From: Salinisphaera orenii subsp. halophila YIM 95161
Lineage (GTDB): Bacteria; Pseudomonadota; Gammaproteobacteria; Nevskiales; Salinisphaeraceae
NCBI RefSeq assembly: GCF_003732545.1
Contig: NZ_AYKF01000073.1
Coordinates: 1 to 51,236 of the forward strand
Length of the DNA: 51,236 nucleotides
Reading direction: 5' to 3'
Within the stretch, counting starts at the first letter, position 1, and every line of letters starts with the position of its first letter. Positions 25,779 through 34,297 of this stretch are shown here, piece after piece. Made by a program: the position numbers and the translations under genes. The notes beneath the pieces were generated by a model. That model was not told the DNA's origin and made no database searches. It saw nothing but the letters and a program-made list of their open reading frames with translations.

Positions 25779-26689
25779 CAGGCGGCGTCGTCGCGGCCGT
25801 AGCGCTCGATGTATTCGCGCGGCACCTTCACTTCCAGAGCGCGCGGCAGCACCCGGAAGGTCGCCGGCGTCTCGGTGAGCAGCTCGCCGTCGGTGTTGAT
25901 CGGCATCGGCCGGCCGGTGTCGACGTGGAAGGTCGTGCCTTCGAACATCTGCACGCCCTGGACGTACTTGTCCGGGCCGCGCACCAGCGACGGCAGCATG
26001 CCGACGAGCTGGCCGAACGAGGCCGGCTCCAGGCTGTAGAGATCGAGCCGACCGTCATCCAGGGCGGCGTCGCTCGAGACCGCCAGCCCGCCGCCGAAAT
26101 AGCGGCCGTTGCCGATCGCGATCTGGATGGAGCGCAGGCGATGCACTTCGTCGCCGCGCCGGATCTCGGCGTCGAACGGTTCGGTGTCGCGGTAGGCCGA
26201 GAACACGTTGGAGGCGTAGCCGAAGGAACCGAACCATTTCTTCGCCGCGTCGGAGCGATACTCGCAGGCGCGCACCGCCAGGCCGATGCTGGCGACGTTG
26301 ACGAAGTACACGTCGTTGCACTGGCCCAGATCGACCCGATGGCTCACGCCCTCGACGACGTTGCGACAGGCAGCCTCGAGCACGGTGGGGATCAGCAGCG
26401 TGCGCGCGAAGTCGTTGGCCGTGCCCAGCGGCAGCACCGCCATCGGCCGCTCCGCGCGCATGACCGCCGCCGAGGCGAGATTGATGGTGCCGTCGCCGCC
26501 GCCGAGCACGATCACGTCCACCTCGGCGGCATGGGCGTCGATCTCCGCGGGCACGTCGTCGGGTTGCTCGAAACGCCCCAGCACGACGTCCACGTCCAGG
26601 TCCTCGAGCGCGTCGCGCGCGGCCTGGGCGTTGGCTTCGCCCTGTCGGGATTCACGATTGATCAGCAGTAGCGCGCGCAGAACGGTCAC
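25778..26689 (-). CDS. Diacylglycerol kinase-type lipid kinase (YegS/DagK family)
   Basis: This encodes a 303-residue protein with the lipid kinase signature LGGGDGTIN (62-70), a Pro-Leu-Gly-Thr-Ala-Asn-Asp-Phe-Ala motif (PLGTANDFA) and a C-terminal beta-sandwich ending INTDGELL. These enzymes phosphorylate diacylglycerol or related lipids at the inner face of the membrane. It is the first gene of a two-gene operon; its stop overlaps the start of the acyl-CoA family gene, hinting at a shared lipid or acyl-recycling role (inference). Confidence 0.9.
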   Translation of the reverse strand: MTVLRALLLINRESRQGEANAQAARDALEDLDVDVVLGRFEQPDDVPAEIDAHAAEVDVIVLGGGDGTINLASAAVMRAERPMAVLPLGTANDFARTLLIPTVLEAACRNVVEGVSHRVDLGQCNDVYFVNVASIGLAVRACEYRSDAAKKWFGSFGYASNVFSAYRDTEPFDAEIRRGDEVHRLRSIQIAIGNGRYFGGGLAVSSDAALDDGRLDLYSLEPASFGQLVGMLPSLVRGPDKYVQGVQMFEGTTFHVDTGRPMPINTDGELLTETPATFRVLPRALEVKVPREYIERYGRDDAA

Positions 26690-26824
26690 CGGCGGCGGTA
26701 TGGGGTGAGGCTAGCGTAAGTGCGACCCCGATGCGGCGCAATCCGCAGGCGGCCGGATTGGCCAGCGGGCCCGAGTTGCGTCACGCTCGGCGCCGTTGCC
26801 GAATCACCACAGGAGCCACCGGCC

Positions 26825-27376
26825 ATGCAGAGTTTTTTCCAACGGATGCTGGGCGCCGCGCGTCTGGATGTGCCGACCTACGAGGAGGTCGAGCACGACA
26901 AGTCCGCGACCGGCCAGGCCGCCGGCGTCGTCGCCCTCAGCGCGCTGGCCGCAGGCGTGGGCGCCATGGCCCAGGGCGGGATCGCCGCACTGCTGCTCAC
27001 CGGACTTGCCGCTCTGCTGGGCTGGGTGATCTGGGCCGCCATCATCTGGGCCGTGGGCACCAAGCTGCTGCCGGAGGCCCAGACCGAGGCCGACATCGGC
27101 CAGCTCCTGCGCACGCTGGGCTTCGCCGCCGCGCCGGGCGTGCTGCGCGTGTTCGCCTTCATCCCGCTGCTCGGGCCGCTGGTGATGCTGGTCGTCGCGG
27201 TCTGGATGCTCGCGACCACCGTGGTCGCCGTGCGCCAGGCGCTGGACTACAAGAGCACCTGGCGGGCCGTGGGGGTCTGTGTGATCGGCTGGGTCGTGCA
27301 GCTGCTCATCATCGCCCTGATCGGCAGCGCCGCCGGCTTTGGCATGGGCGGCCCCACCCCGGCACCGGCAGCCTGA
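26825..27376 (+). CDS. YIP1 family membrane protein
   Basis: This encodes a 183-residue protein with a short soluble N-terminus (MQSFFQRMLGAARLDVPTYE) and four or five hydrophobic helices from about residue 33 to 175. The N-terminal block, EEVEHDKSATGQA and the spacing of helices match bacterial YIP1-domain proteins. Function is unknown in bacteria. ATG 26825 follows an AGGAG-type site (CACAGGAGCC). It converges on dusB, with a 7-base gap. Confidence 0.75.
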   Translation: MQSFFQRMLGAARLDVPTYEEVEHDKSATGQAAGVVALSALAAGVGAMAQGGIAALLLTGLAALLGWVIWAAIIWAVGTKLLPEAQTEADIGQLLRTLGFAAAPGVLRVFAFIPLLGPLVMLVVAVWMLATTVVAVRQALDYKSTWRAVGVCVIGWVVQLLIIALIGSAAGFGMGGPTPAPAA

Positions 27377-27383
27377 GCGGGCG

Positions 27384-28370
27384 TCACGCCGCGGCCGCCG
27401 GCATGTCGGCCGCGGCCTCGAAGTAGCGCGCCAGCAGCCGCAGCTGGCGCGCGCCGCTCGCCGCGGCCATCAGATCCATGTACAGCGCCGGTCGGGGCGG
27501 CCGGCGCTCGCACAGCCAGCCGATGTGCTTGCGCGCCACCCGCAGGCCCTGGTCCTCGCCGTAGAAGTCGTGCAGCTGCTCGACGAGCCCGAGCACGATC
27601 TCGCGCTCGTCGGCCAGCGACAGCGGCGGCGCGGGCCGACCGGTCGCGCGCGCCACCGCGATTTCGCGGAACAGCCAGGGTCGCCGGCAGGCCGCGCGGC
27701 CGATCATCAGCCCGTCGGCGCCGGTCGCCGCGAGCACGGCTTCGGCCGCGGCCGGCGAATCGATGTCGCCGTTGGCCCAGACCGGAATCGTGACCGCGGC
27801 CTTGACCGCGGCGATCGTGGCGTATTCCGCCCGACCGCGATAGTGCTGGTCGCGCGTACGGCCGTGCACCGCGAGTGCGGCGATGCCGGCGCGCTGTGCC
27901 CGGCGGGCGATGGTCACCGCGTTGATCCGGTCGGCGCTCACGCCGGTGCGCATCTTCAGCGTGACCGGCACCGGGCTGGCGGCGACCACGGCATCGAGAA
28001 TCCGCGCGACGTGATCGACGTCGGCCATCAGCGCCGATCCCGCGGCCTTGCGGCAGACCTTCTTCGCCGGACAGCCCATGTTGATGTCGATGATGTCGGC
28101 CCCGGCATCCGCATTGACCCGCACGGCCTGCGCCAGATCGGCGGCATCGCCGCCGGCGATCTGCACGATGCGCGGTGCCGGCTGACCGCCGAAATCGAGC
28201 CGCAGGCGCGACTTGCGGGTGGCGCGCAGTTCCGGCCGCGCCGACACCATTTCCGCCGTGGTCGCGGTCGCGCCCAGACTCCGGCACAGACTCCGGAAGA
28301 CGCGGTCGGTGACGCCCGCCATCGGCGCGCAGGCGAGCCCGTTGTCGAATGCGTGGCCGGCGATCTCCAT
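27384..28370 (-). CDS. dusB: tRNA-dihydrouridine synthase B
   Basis: This encodes a 328-residue flavoenzyme with a TIM barrel plus helical domain. The N-terminal APMAGVTDRVFR binds FMN, and the catalytic Cys100 lies in INMGCPAKKV, the sequence version characteristic of DusB. KMRTG and HGRTRDQHYRGRA follow. It reduces specific uridines in the tRNA D-loop using NADPH. In many gammaproteobacteria dusB is followed by fis; here the next downstream gene is the convergent YIP1 gene, so fis is not linked. ATG 28370 starts the conserved protein. Confidence 0.93.
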   Translation of the reverse strand: MEIAGHAFDNGLACAPMAGVTDRVFRSLCRSLGATATTAEMVSARPELRATRKSRLRLDFGGQPAPRIVQIAGGDAADLAQAVRVNADAGADIIDINMGCPAKKVCRKAAGSALMADVDHVARILDAVVAASPVPVTLKMRTGVSADRINAVTIARRAQRAGIAALAVHGRTRDQHYRGRAEYATIAAVKAAVTIPVWANGDIDSPAAAEAVLAATGADGLMIGRAACRRPWLFREIAVARATGRPAPPLSLADEREIVLGLVEQLHDFYGEDQGLRVARKHIGWLCERRPPRPALYMDLMAAASGARQLRLLARYFEAAADMPAAAA

Positions 28371-28908
28371 GGCGCGCGATTCTAGGGCCTGCCGAGGCGA
28401 CATGCGAGCCTGCGACGAGCGCCGTCGTCCGGCAGGACGAGTCCCCGCGCGCGTCGCACAGCCCCTGTCGCGCCCGCCTGCGGCGAGGCCCGATCGCCGC
28501 CCCTCGTTCATGTCACGCGCACGGCGCCGACGCTTGGCCCGCCCGTGGGCGATTCACCACGGCTGGCCTGCCGTTGTGCAGGTCCCGATCGTGGCGCCAC
28601 GACCGGCGACCCTGCATCCCGACCCGATGTGCGGTTACCGGCGCGGCATTGGCCCGACGGCGCCGTGCCCGATGCGTAGCGGCACTGTTCGCGATGCGCC
28701 CGATCGGCGCGTCGGCATCGCGCCTGTCTTCCGTCGCGGTCGACGCGACCGGCACGGCGTCGACCCGCCCGTCCGTGATCCCGGCGTCCTGACGCGCCGC
28801 CGGCGACGGCCGGCGGGTGCCGCCGCCTGGCCCCGCCCCGTCCCGCGCGCCGATGGACGCGCGTGGAAACGTGTTATTTTTCGAACAACGATCCGGCCAA
28901 GGAAACCC
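28371..28908. other. Gene-free gap between dusB and the BON lipoprotein gene
   Basis: About 540 bases between two divergent genes, very GC-rich except for the last 45. No credible protein is encoded. Near the right end, TTATTT (about 28874-28879) within a local AT-rich stretch may be a -10 element for the BON lipoprotein gene, and AAGGAAA (28899-28905) is its ribosome-binding site. A CTAGGGCCT near 28383 resembles an end of the dispersed element, but the rest does not align. Confidence 0.45.
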
Positions 28909-29544
28909 ATGCCCACGATTCAGTCCATCGCGCGCCCGCTGACGTTCGCCGCCGCGCTCATCGCCGCCGCCACGGCGATCACGGCCTGCTCGCCCGATCC
29001 GCAGGAGCAGTACGAGGACGCCACCTCGAAGCTGGAGGAGGCCCGCGAGGCCCGGAACGAGGCACAGGAGGCGCTCGAGGCCAAGAAGGAGGAGCTCGCC
29101 GAGCTGCGCTCGAACCTGAACGAGTCGGAGGCCGAGCTGCAGGCCGCGCGCCAGAAGGTCGACGAAGCCTCGCAGAAGGTCGACAAGACGGTCACCGACG
29201 AAGTGCTGTTCCGCAAGATCCAGCGTGAACTGCTCGACGAGGATCAGTTCGAGGAGGCCGCGATCTCCGTCGGCGTGACCGATCGCGTGGTGACGCTCGG
29301 CGGCAACGTGCCGGACGAGGAGACCCGCAAGGCGGCCCTGGAGAGCGCCCGCTCGCAGGCCGGGGTGAAGGACGTCGTCGATTCGATGGAGGTTCGCGAC
29401 AGCGAGTCCGCGCCTTCTGAGAAATCCCCCGAGGGCAAGGCGGACGGCGGCGATTCGAACGGCGGCGGCTCGAATGCTGGCGGCTCCGGCGGCGGCAACG
29501 GCGGCGGCGGCTCGGACGGCAGCTCGGACGACGGCAAGAGCTAG
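28909..29544 (+). CDS. BON-domain lipoprotein with coiled coil and Gly/Ser-rich tail
   Basis: This encodes a 211-residue protein. A signal peptide ends at a lipobox (AITAC, Cys27). Residues of about 32-95 form an uninterrupted Glu/Ala/Lys-rich coiled coil. Residues 95-160 fit a BON domain (VLFRKIQRELLDEDQFE, then ISVGVTDRVVTLGGNVPDE and AGVKDVVDSMEV), and the last 45 residues are Gly/Ser/Asp-rich and disordered. BON domains bind phospholipid or other envelope surfaces. The coiled coil resembles Lpp-style spacers, so it may bridge layers (inference). The next gene starts two bases later. Confidence 0.85.
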   Translation: MPTIQSIARPLTFAAALIAAATAITACSPDPQEQYEDATSKLEEAREARNEAQEALEAKKEELAELRSNLNESEAELQAARQKVDEASQKVDKTVTDEVLFRKIQRELLDEDQFEEAAISVGVTDRVVTLGGNVPDEETRKAALESARSQAGVKDVVDSMEVRDSESAPSEKSPEGKADGGDSNGGGSNAGGSGGGNGGGGSDGSSDDGKS

Positions 29545-29546
29545 GC

Positions 29547-29873
29547 ATGCTCGCGCTGGCATTCGTGCTGCTGCTCGTAGCCGCCACCGGCGGCCTCGCC
29601 ATGGCCGTGCTCGACGTCGCCGCGCCGGCGGTGCGCACCGCCCACGGCGGCATCGCCGGCCTCGGCCTTCTGGTGCTGTTGATCGGCGCGCTCATGCACG
29701 GCCAGACGCTGGTATGGACCGCCTTCGGCCTGCTGGCCATCGGCTTCGCCGCCGGCGCCGTCCTGTTCGGGCTCGTATGGCGCGAGCGTACCCCGCCCCG
29801 GCTGGTGGTCGCCGGCCACGGCCTGATCAATGCCGTGGGCATCGTGCTGCTCGGCGTGGCGATCTTCGCCTGA
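29547..29873 (+). CDS. Small hydrophobic membrane protein
   Basis: This encodes a 108-residue, almost wholly hydrophobic protein with four predicted helices (about 2-22, 35-52, 57-77, 88-107) and few charges (RTAH, WRERTPPR). No family was recognised. It starts two bases after the BON lipoprotein stop, so the two are probably co-translated. Its stop is followed at 29887 by the dispersed element. Confidence 0.75.
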   Translation: MLALAFVLLLVAATGGLAMAVLDVAAPAVRTAHGGIAGLGLLVLLIGALMHGQTLVWTAFGLLAIGFAAGAVLFGLVWRERTPPRLVVAGHGLINAVGIVLLGVAIFA

Positions 29874-29890
29874 CGCCCCGACTGTACTAA

Positions 29891-30179
29891 GGCCTCGTCA
29901 CACGAGCGCCGCCTTGGAGATCGCACATATCGCGTGCGGCAAGGCGCGAGTCACCCGTCGTGGCGCGCCACGATCCAGACGGGCAACGCCGCCGCGCGCC
30001 CCCGGTCGATTGGTCGTGGGCGGCCCCTCCCGGAGGGACGCGCGCTTTTTTGCGGCAATCCAGCGCTGTCGCACGCTGGCGAAGAACGACTGTGCTGCGC
30101 GCACGACGCCTTATCTTGCCGCCCATAGTCGCTTTTCAGGGAGCGCCCGGCGCGGACTCGCATGACGTGTCGAAAGGCC
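29891..30179 (+). repeat. Dispersed ~290-bp element, copy 2
   Basis: This is the same element as at 12601-12896, in the opposite orientation. Flanks are CTAA (29887-29890) and CTAG (30180-30183). The ends form an imperfect inverted repeat: GGCCTCGTCACACG at the left and, reading inward from the right, GGCCTTTCGACACG (10 of 14 match). Inside are the palindrome CGTGGCGCGCCACG and a CCCTCC...GGAGGG stem. It occupies nearly the whole gap between two convergent genes, as copy 1 does. No transposase is present. Confidence 0.88.
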
Positions 30180-31523
30180 CTAGCGCAGCTGCGCCGCCTG
30201 TTTCTGGAAGGCGCGGATCGCCCGGGCGCTGCGCAGTTCCGCGGCCACGTGGCCGAGCAGCCCACGCCAGAGCGGCAGACGCCAGTTCGGTTCGGCGCCG
30301 CGGCCGAGCCGGAACAACTGGACGTAGTACCAGCCCATCTGCGAGAAGATGTTGATGAAGCGCAGCGCCGTGACCCCGGACCGCGGGCCGAGCACGCCGC
30401 GGCCGTAGGCGAGTTCCGCCCCCGGATCGGCGGCGGCCTCGGTGGTGCCCTCGAAAAGCCGTGCGACGAAGAACGGGTCCACGCACAGCGGCCGGCCGAG
30501 ACCGATCACGTCCACCCCGTCCTCGTCGATCGCCGCGGCCATCGCGTCCCGGCTGCGAAAACCGCCGGTCACCATCACCGGCATGCGCGCGGCCCGACGG
30601 ACCCGCGCCGCATACTCGAGAAAATAGGCCTCGCGTGTCCGGGTGCTCGCACGCGGCGCCTCGGCCTGATCGGCGTCGCCCTCGTGCCCGAGCAGGCGCG
30701 GCTGTTCGTAGCTGCCGCCGGATATCTCGATCAGATCGACCGCCAGCTCGTTGAGCCAGTGCACCACCTGCACGCAGTCGGCGTCGTCGAAACCGCCCTT
30801 CTGGAAGTCCGCGGAATTGAGCTTGACGGCCACGGCGAAACCAGGGCCCACCGCCCGACGCACGGCGCGCACCACCGCGAGCAGCAGGCGCGCGCGATTG
30901 GCCAGCGAACCGCCGTAGTCGTCGCGGCGGTGGTTGACCGCGGGCGACAGGAACTCGCTGAGCAGATAGCCGTGCGCGGCGTGGATCTGCACGCCGGTGA
31001 AGCCGGTCTCCCAGGCCAGACGCGCCGCCGCCGCGAAGCGTTCGACGATCTGTTCGATACCCGCCACGGTCAGCGCGCTCGGCGTGCGGTAGGCGCCCAG
31101 CAGCCGCAGCCGCCGCGCCGAGGGCGCCACCGGCGTCGGCGAGCAGTAGAACGGCGCCTGCCGCCCCGCGTGCGAGATCTGCATCCAGAGCTGACTGCCG
31201 CCGGCCGTGCCGGCGCTGGCCCAGCGCGCCAGCGCCGCACGATCCGCGGCGCCGTCGATGACGACGTTGCCCGGCCGTTCCAGATCCCAGCGGTCGATCT
31301 GGACGTTGCCGGTGATCAGCAGACCGGCGCCGCCGTGCGACCAGCGCCGGTAGAGGCGTTCGTGCGCCGGCGTGGCGTTCATGCGGGCATCCGCCAGGCC
31401 TTCCGTCATCGCCGCCTTGGCGATGCGATTGGGCAGGACCTGGCCGCAGGGCAGCGTCAGCGGCCGGGCCAGCGTCGCGGTCGCGGCGGAAGCGGCGGTG
31501 ACGGATTCGTCCGGCGCGGTCAT
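30180..31523 (-). CDS. Old Yellow Enzyme family NADH:flavin oxidoreductase
   Basis: This encodes a 447-residue FMN enzyme. Family signatures are NRIAKAAMTEGLAD near the N-terminus, GVQIHAAHGYLLSEFLSP followed by NHRRDDYGGS (the His/Asn pair and phosphate loop region), and MVTGGFRSRDAM / GLGRPLCVDP at the C-terminal barrel. Such enzymes reduce enoates, nitro compounds or other electrophiles. A C-terminal extension of about 80 residues (RFINIFSQMGWYYVQLFRLG) is amphipathic and could touch a membrane. ATG 31523 is chosen because a Thr/Ala-rich leader precedes the barrel. Its TAG stop is shared with the CTAG end of the dispersed element. Confidence 0.9.
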   Translation of the reverse strand: MTAPDESVTAASAATATLARPLTLPCGQVLPNRIAKAAMTEGLADARMNATPAHERLYRRWSHGGAGLLITGNVQIDRWDLERPGNVVIDGAADRAALARWASAGTAGGSQLWMQISHAGRQAPFYCSPTPVAPSARRLRLLGAYRTPSALTVAGIEQIVERFAAAARLAWETGFTGVQIHAAHGYLLSEFLSPAVNHRRDDYGGSLANRARLLLAVVRAVRRAVGPGFAVAVKLNSADFQKGGFDDADCVQVVHWLNELAVDLIEISGGSYEQPRLLGHEGDADQAEAPRASTRTREAYFLEYAARVRRAARMPVMVTGGFRSRDAMAAAIDEDGVDVIGLGRPLCVDPFFVARLFEGTTEAAADPGAELAYGRGVLGPRSGVTALRFINIFSQMGWYYVQLFRLGRGAEPNWRLPLWRGLLGHVAAELRSARAIRAFQKQAAQLR

Positions 31524-31846
31524 GCGATCAGCATACCGCGACTGTCGGCGGCGTGCGGCTGGCCTGGTGGGCCGTACCGACCGGCGACGCGCACGTGCCG
31601 GGGCGATTGCCGGGCCGGCAGGCCCGTCAGGCCATCGCGGGCGGCGAGCGCGTCGCCGCGGCCGTGTGGAAGGACCGCCGCGTGCCACGCCGAGGCGCTA
31701 TGGCGCGGGCATGAGCGGGCACTGCGTTCTCACTTCGAGGCAGATGCTGCGGCCGCTCGCGACGCCCGGCAGCGGCCGTGCGATGACACGACGCGCAGGC
31801 GATTCCGACGAGAGGCGCGGCCCCGTAGACCCTAGAGTAAGCGCGC
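31524..31846. other. Gene-free gap upstream of the Old Yellow Enzyme gene
   Basis: About 320 GC-rich bases between the OYE start and the 3' end of the sigma-54-type pseudogene, both on the minus strand. No domain-bearing frame, repeat or RNA gene was recognised. A minus-strand CASCH in one frame is accidental. Confidence 0.45.
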
Positions 31847-33147
31847 CTAGCGGCCACCGCTGGTGTACAGCGCGTGGCTGGCATGGGTTTCGGGCTCCCA
31901 GATGACCATCGCCTCGTCGACGGCATCGCGCTCGATCAGCGGCGCGCGCCGGCTCGCCGCGGTCACGAACGCGGTCTCGATCACGCGGATGAGCGCGCGC
32001 GCGTATTGCCCCGCCACGGGCAGTCGCCGATCGCCTGCCAGGCCGCCTGCGACAGGCCTGCGGGGGCCGCCCAGGTGGTCGCACGCCGGCGCATGCCGTC
32101 GAGCGTGGTCGCCAGCACCGCGATCAGGTCCTCGCGCCGCACCGCGAGATCAGGCAGATGCAGGATCATCGCGCCCAGCCGGGCGTGCTCGTCCATGTTC
32201 ACCGATGCGATGAGCGTATCCCAGCTGCGGTTCGAGGCGAACACCACGGCGCAGTCCAGCGGACGCTTGGCCGAGGCGCCGTAGGGCAGATACTGGTTCG
32301 AGTCCAGCGCTTCCATGAGCACCTCCATCACCGAGCCGGACACGCCGTGCGACTCGTCCAGAAAGCACACGCCGTCGCGGGCGTGCGAGAACGCGCCGGT
32401 GCGCGAGCCCGCGCCCGGAAAGGCGCCGGAGACGTGGCCGCAGAGCAGCGACTTCATCGCCGCCTTGTCGTCGGTGGCCTCGGCGGTGACGAAGTTGCCG
32501 CGGGTCCGCGCCAGACAATAGTCGTAAGCCCGAGAGGTCTTGCCCGACCCCGGCCCGCCGAGCAGGTCGATGCGCGAGATATTGGCCTCAGCGAGTTCCT
32601 ACAGATGCGCCCGCAGACCGCGCAGCTCGGGACTGAGACAATAGAGGTACTTGTATTCGGGGTTGTCGACCTCGGTCGAGACCGGCATGGCGATGACATT
32701 GGGTTCGACCACCGCTTCGAGACGGCCCGGCAGCTGCGCGACGATCCGTTCCGGATCACGCTCGACGATCAGCCGCAGCCCCTGCACGAGATCCGCCGGC
32801 GCGGCGTCCGCGAGCCAGCCGCCGAATTCGGTGAGCCGGTCCGGCGACAGGCCCACGATCAGTACCGGCCAGCCGTCGCCGCGCGCGGCGCGCTGCTCGC
32901 GCACCGCCTCGGCCAGCCGCGTGAGCGCCTCCGGCTCGGGAAACAGCGCGAAGACCGCATCCGAGGCCGGCAGCCGCCTGCCCGCGTCCGAGATCACCTC
33001 GCTGGTCAGCGGCACGACCGCATCGGCGATGCGATCGCGCAGGGCCCGGCTCTCGGCCAGCGGTGCGGCCAGGTGCACGCTCACGCGCGCCCGGATGCTG
33101 TTGCGATCCGTCGCCTCGGCCCGTTGCGGGCTGCGTTTGCCGAACAT
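31847..33147 (-). pseudogene. Broken sigma-54-type AAA+ ATPase gene (in-frame stop plus frameshift)
   Basis: Read from ATG 33147, the gene encodes about 182 residues of an unrecognised N-terminal domain and then meets an in-frame TAG (32601-32599). The same frame continues straight into an AAA+ domain: Walker A GGPGSGKT (codons 197-204), GAFPGA at 241-246, where sigma-54 activators have GAFTGA, Walker B FLDE (262-265) and WRGNTR near the end. A second lesion lies in a CG run (31993-32003): the protein continues in another frame as LIRVIETAF to the TAG at 31847. No DNA-binding helix-turn-helix follows. Repairing both would give about 433 residues. Sequencing error at one site cannot be excluded. 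Confidence 0.82.
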
Positions 33148-33220
33148 GCCTGTGCCTCTTCCCTGTGGGCGCACACCTCGGGCGACCGGTAAGCCCCCCG
33201 CCGGCCCCTCGCGCGCCGCC

Positions 33221-34297
33221 GTGTTCCGGTCGCGACTGTGTGCGCTGATCCTCATCCTCCTTATCGGCGGCTGCAGCGCGGCCGACACCCCGCGTGCCCG
33301 ATTCGACGATTATCTGGCCCGACTGGCCCGGGTCCTGGATACCGCAGTGCCGCTGGCCCGGACGCCGCCGCCGGTGGCCTACCCGGCCAAGCGCGCCTTG
33401 ACGCGAATCGTGGACACGCCGCGTACGGGCTGGATCGGTTTGTTCGAACTGCGCCGCTGCGGCCTGGTCAACCTGATCTCCAAGCGCAACAGCATTCTCG
33501 GCCGAGTGGCGCCGCCGCAGCAGCGGCTGGCCTACGAGTCGCGCCTGCTGGGCGGCCTCCAGCGCTGCCGCACCGAGATCGACGCCGACACGGCACTGCA
33601 CGCGCGCCTGAGCGCCCTGATCGCCCGCAAACGCGCGAGCCTCCCGGCCGTGTTCTGGAACGCCACCTTCGCCGATGACGCGCTCATCGGCCTGTTCAGC
33701 CTCGCCGGCGAGACAAACGGGCTCGATCCGCACACCGCCGGCGGCCCGACGCGGCGTGCCCTGGCGGGGCTGGCCGGCGCCGGCGAAGCGCTGACCGCAG
33801 CCCGGCCGCTGGACGAGAAACGCCTCGGCGACTACTACCGAACGCTCGAATCCAGCGAGCACGGCGGCGCCCTGCTGCAGGCGGCGCACGCGGCCACCGA
33901 GGCGCTCGAACGCGCCACCCGCATGCTCGAGGCCCGCCTGGCGCGGCGACCGCTGTGCTTCAAGCAGCGCCCGAATCGACGCGCCCGCGTACTGCGGACC
34001 GTTCTGCTGGAGATCTACGGCCAGCGTGTCCAGCCCTATCTGTCGACACTGGTGCGCGCCGGGCGCGACTGGCAGCGTGCCGTCGGCTCGCTGATCGCGG
34101 CCCAGCACGTGACGATACCGCCGCCATTCGCCCGCTACGTCCGAGCCACGCTGACGGGCGACGACACGCCCTGGACGCGGCTCGACGCCGCCATCGACGC
34201 CCATACCGCCGTCTGGCAGGAGGCGCTCGGCCAGTGCGGCCTGATGCCCGGCGCCACCCCGGCGGGTCAGCGCCCGTCGCGCGCACCGTCGGGCTGA
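33221..34297 (+). CDS. DUF3080 family lipoprotein
   Basis: This encodes a protein of about 358 residues with a short signal peptide and lipobox (IGGC, Cys18). The mature chain follows DUF3080: RFDDYLARLARVLD, then ELRRCGLVNLISKRNSILGRVAPPSQ-like text (here APPQQRLAYE), and WNATFADDALIGLFSL. Function is unknown; the rest is mostly helical. The start is uncertain: GTG 33221 gives a normal lipoprotein signal, while ATG 33146 would add 25 non-signal residues and overlap the divergent pseudogene start. The 3' end overlaps the next, convergent gene by 31 bases. Confidence 0.82.
   Translation: MFRSRLCALILILLIGGCSAADTPRARFDDYLARLARVLDTAVPLARTPPPVAYPAKRALTRIVDTPRTGWIGLFELRRCGLVNLISKRNSILGRVAPPQQRLAYESRLLGGLQRCRTEIDADTALHARLSALIARKRASLPAVFWNATFADDALIGLFSLAGETNGLDPHTAGGPTRRALAGLAGAGEALTAARPLDEKRLGDYYRTLESSEHGGALLQAAHAATEALERATRMLEARLARRPLCFKQRPNRRARVLRTVLLEIYGQRVQPYLSTLVRAGRDWQRAVGSLIAAQHVTIPPPFARYVRATLTGDDTPWTRLDAAIDAHTAVWQEALGQCGLMPGATPAGQRPSRAPSG

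Noticed and set aside
23721-25802. Long plus-strand frame across the CoA-transferase gene
   Set aside because: Antisense shadow of a gene with clear family motifs.
28371-28600. Possible third copy of the dispersed element (CTAGGGCCT, GAGCGCCG and a CGTGGC-GCCACG palindrome)
   Set aside because: Only short fragments match and their order and spacing differ; the strongly conserved TGCGGCAATCC and GCTGGCGAAGAACGAC blocks are absent.
31627-31926. Minus-strand frame with CASCH, resembling a haem-binding motif
   Set aside because: No signal peptide, no other cytochrome features, and it overlaps the true 3' end of the sigma-54-type pseudogene in another frame.
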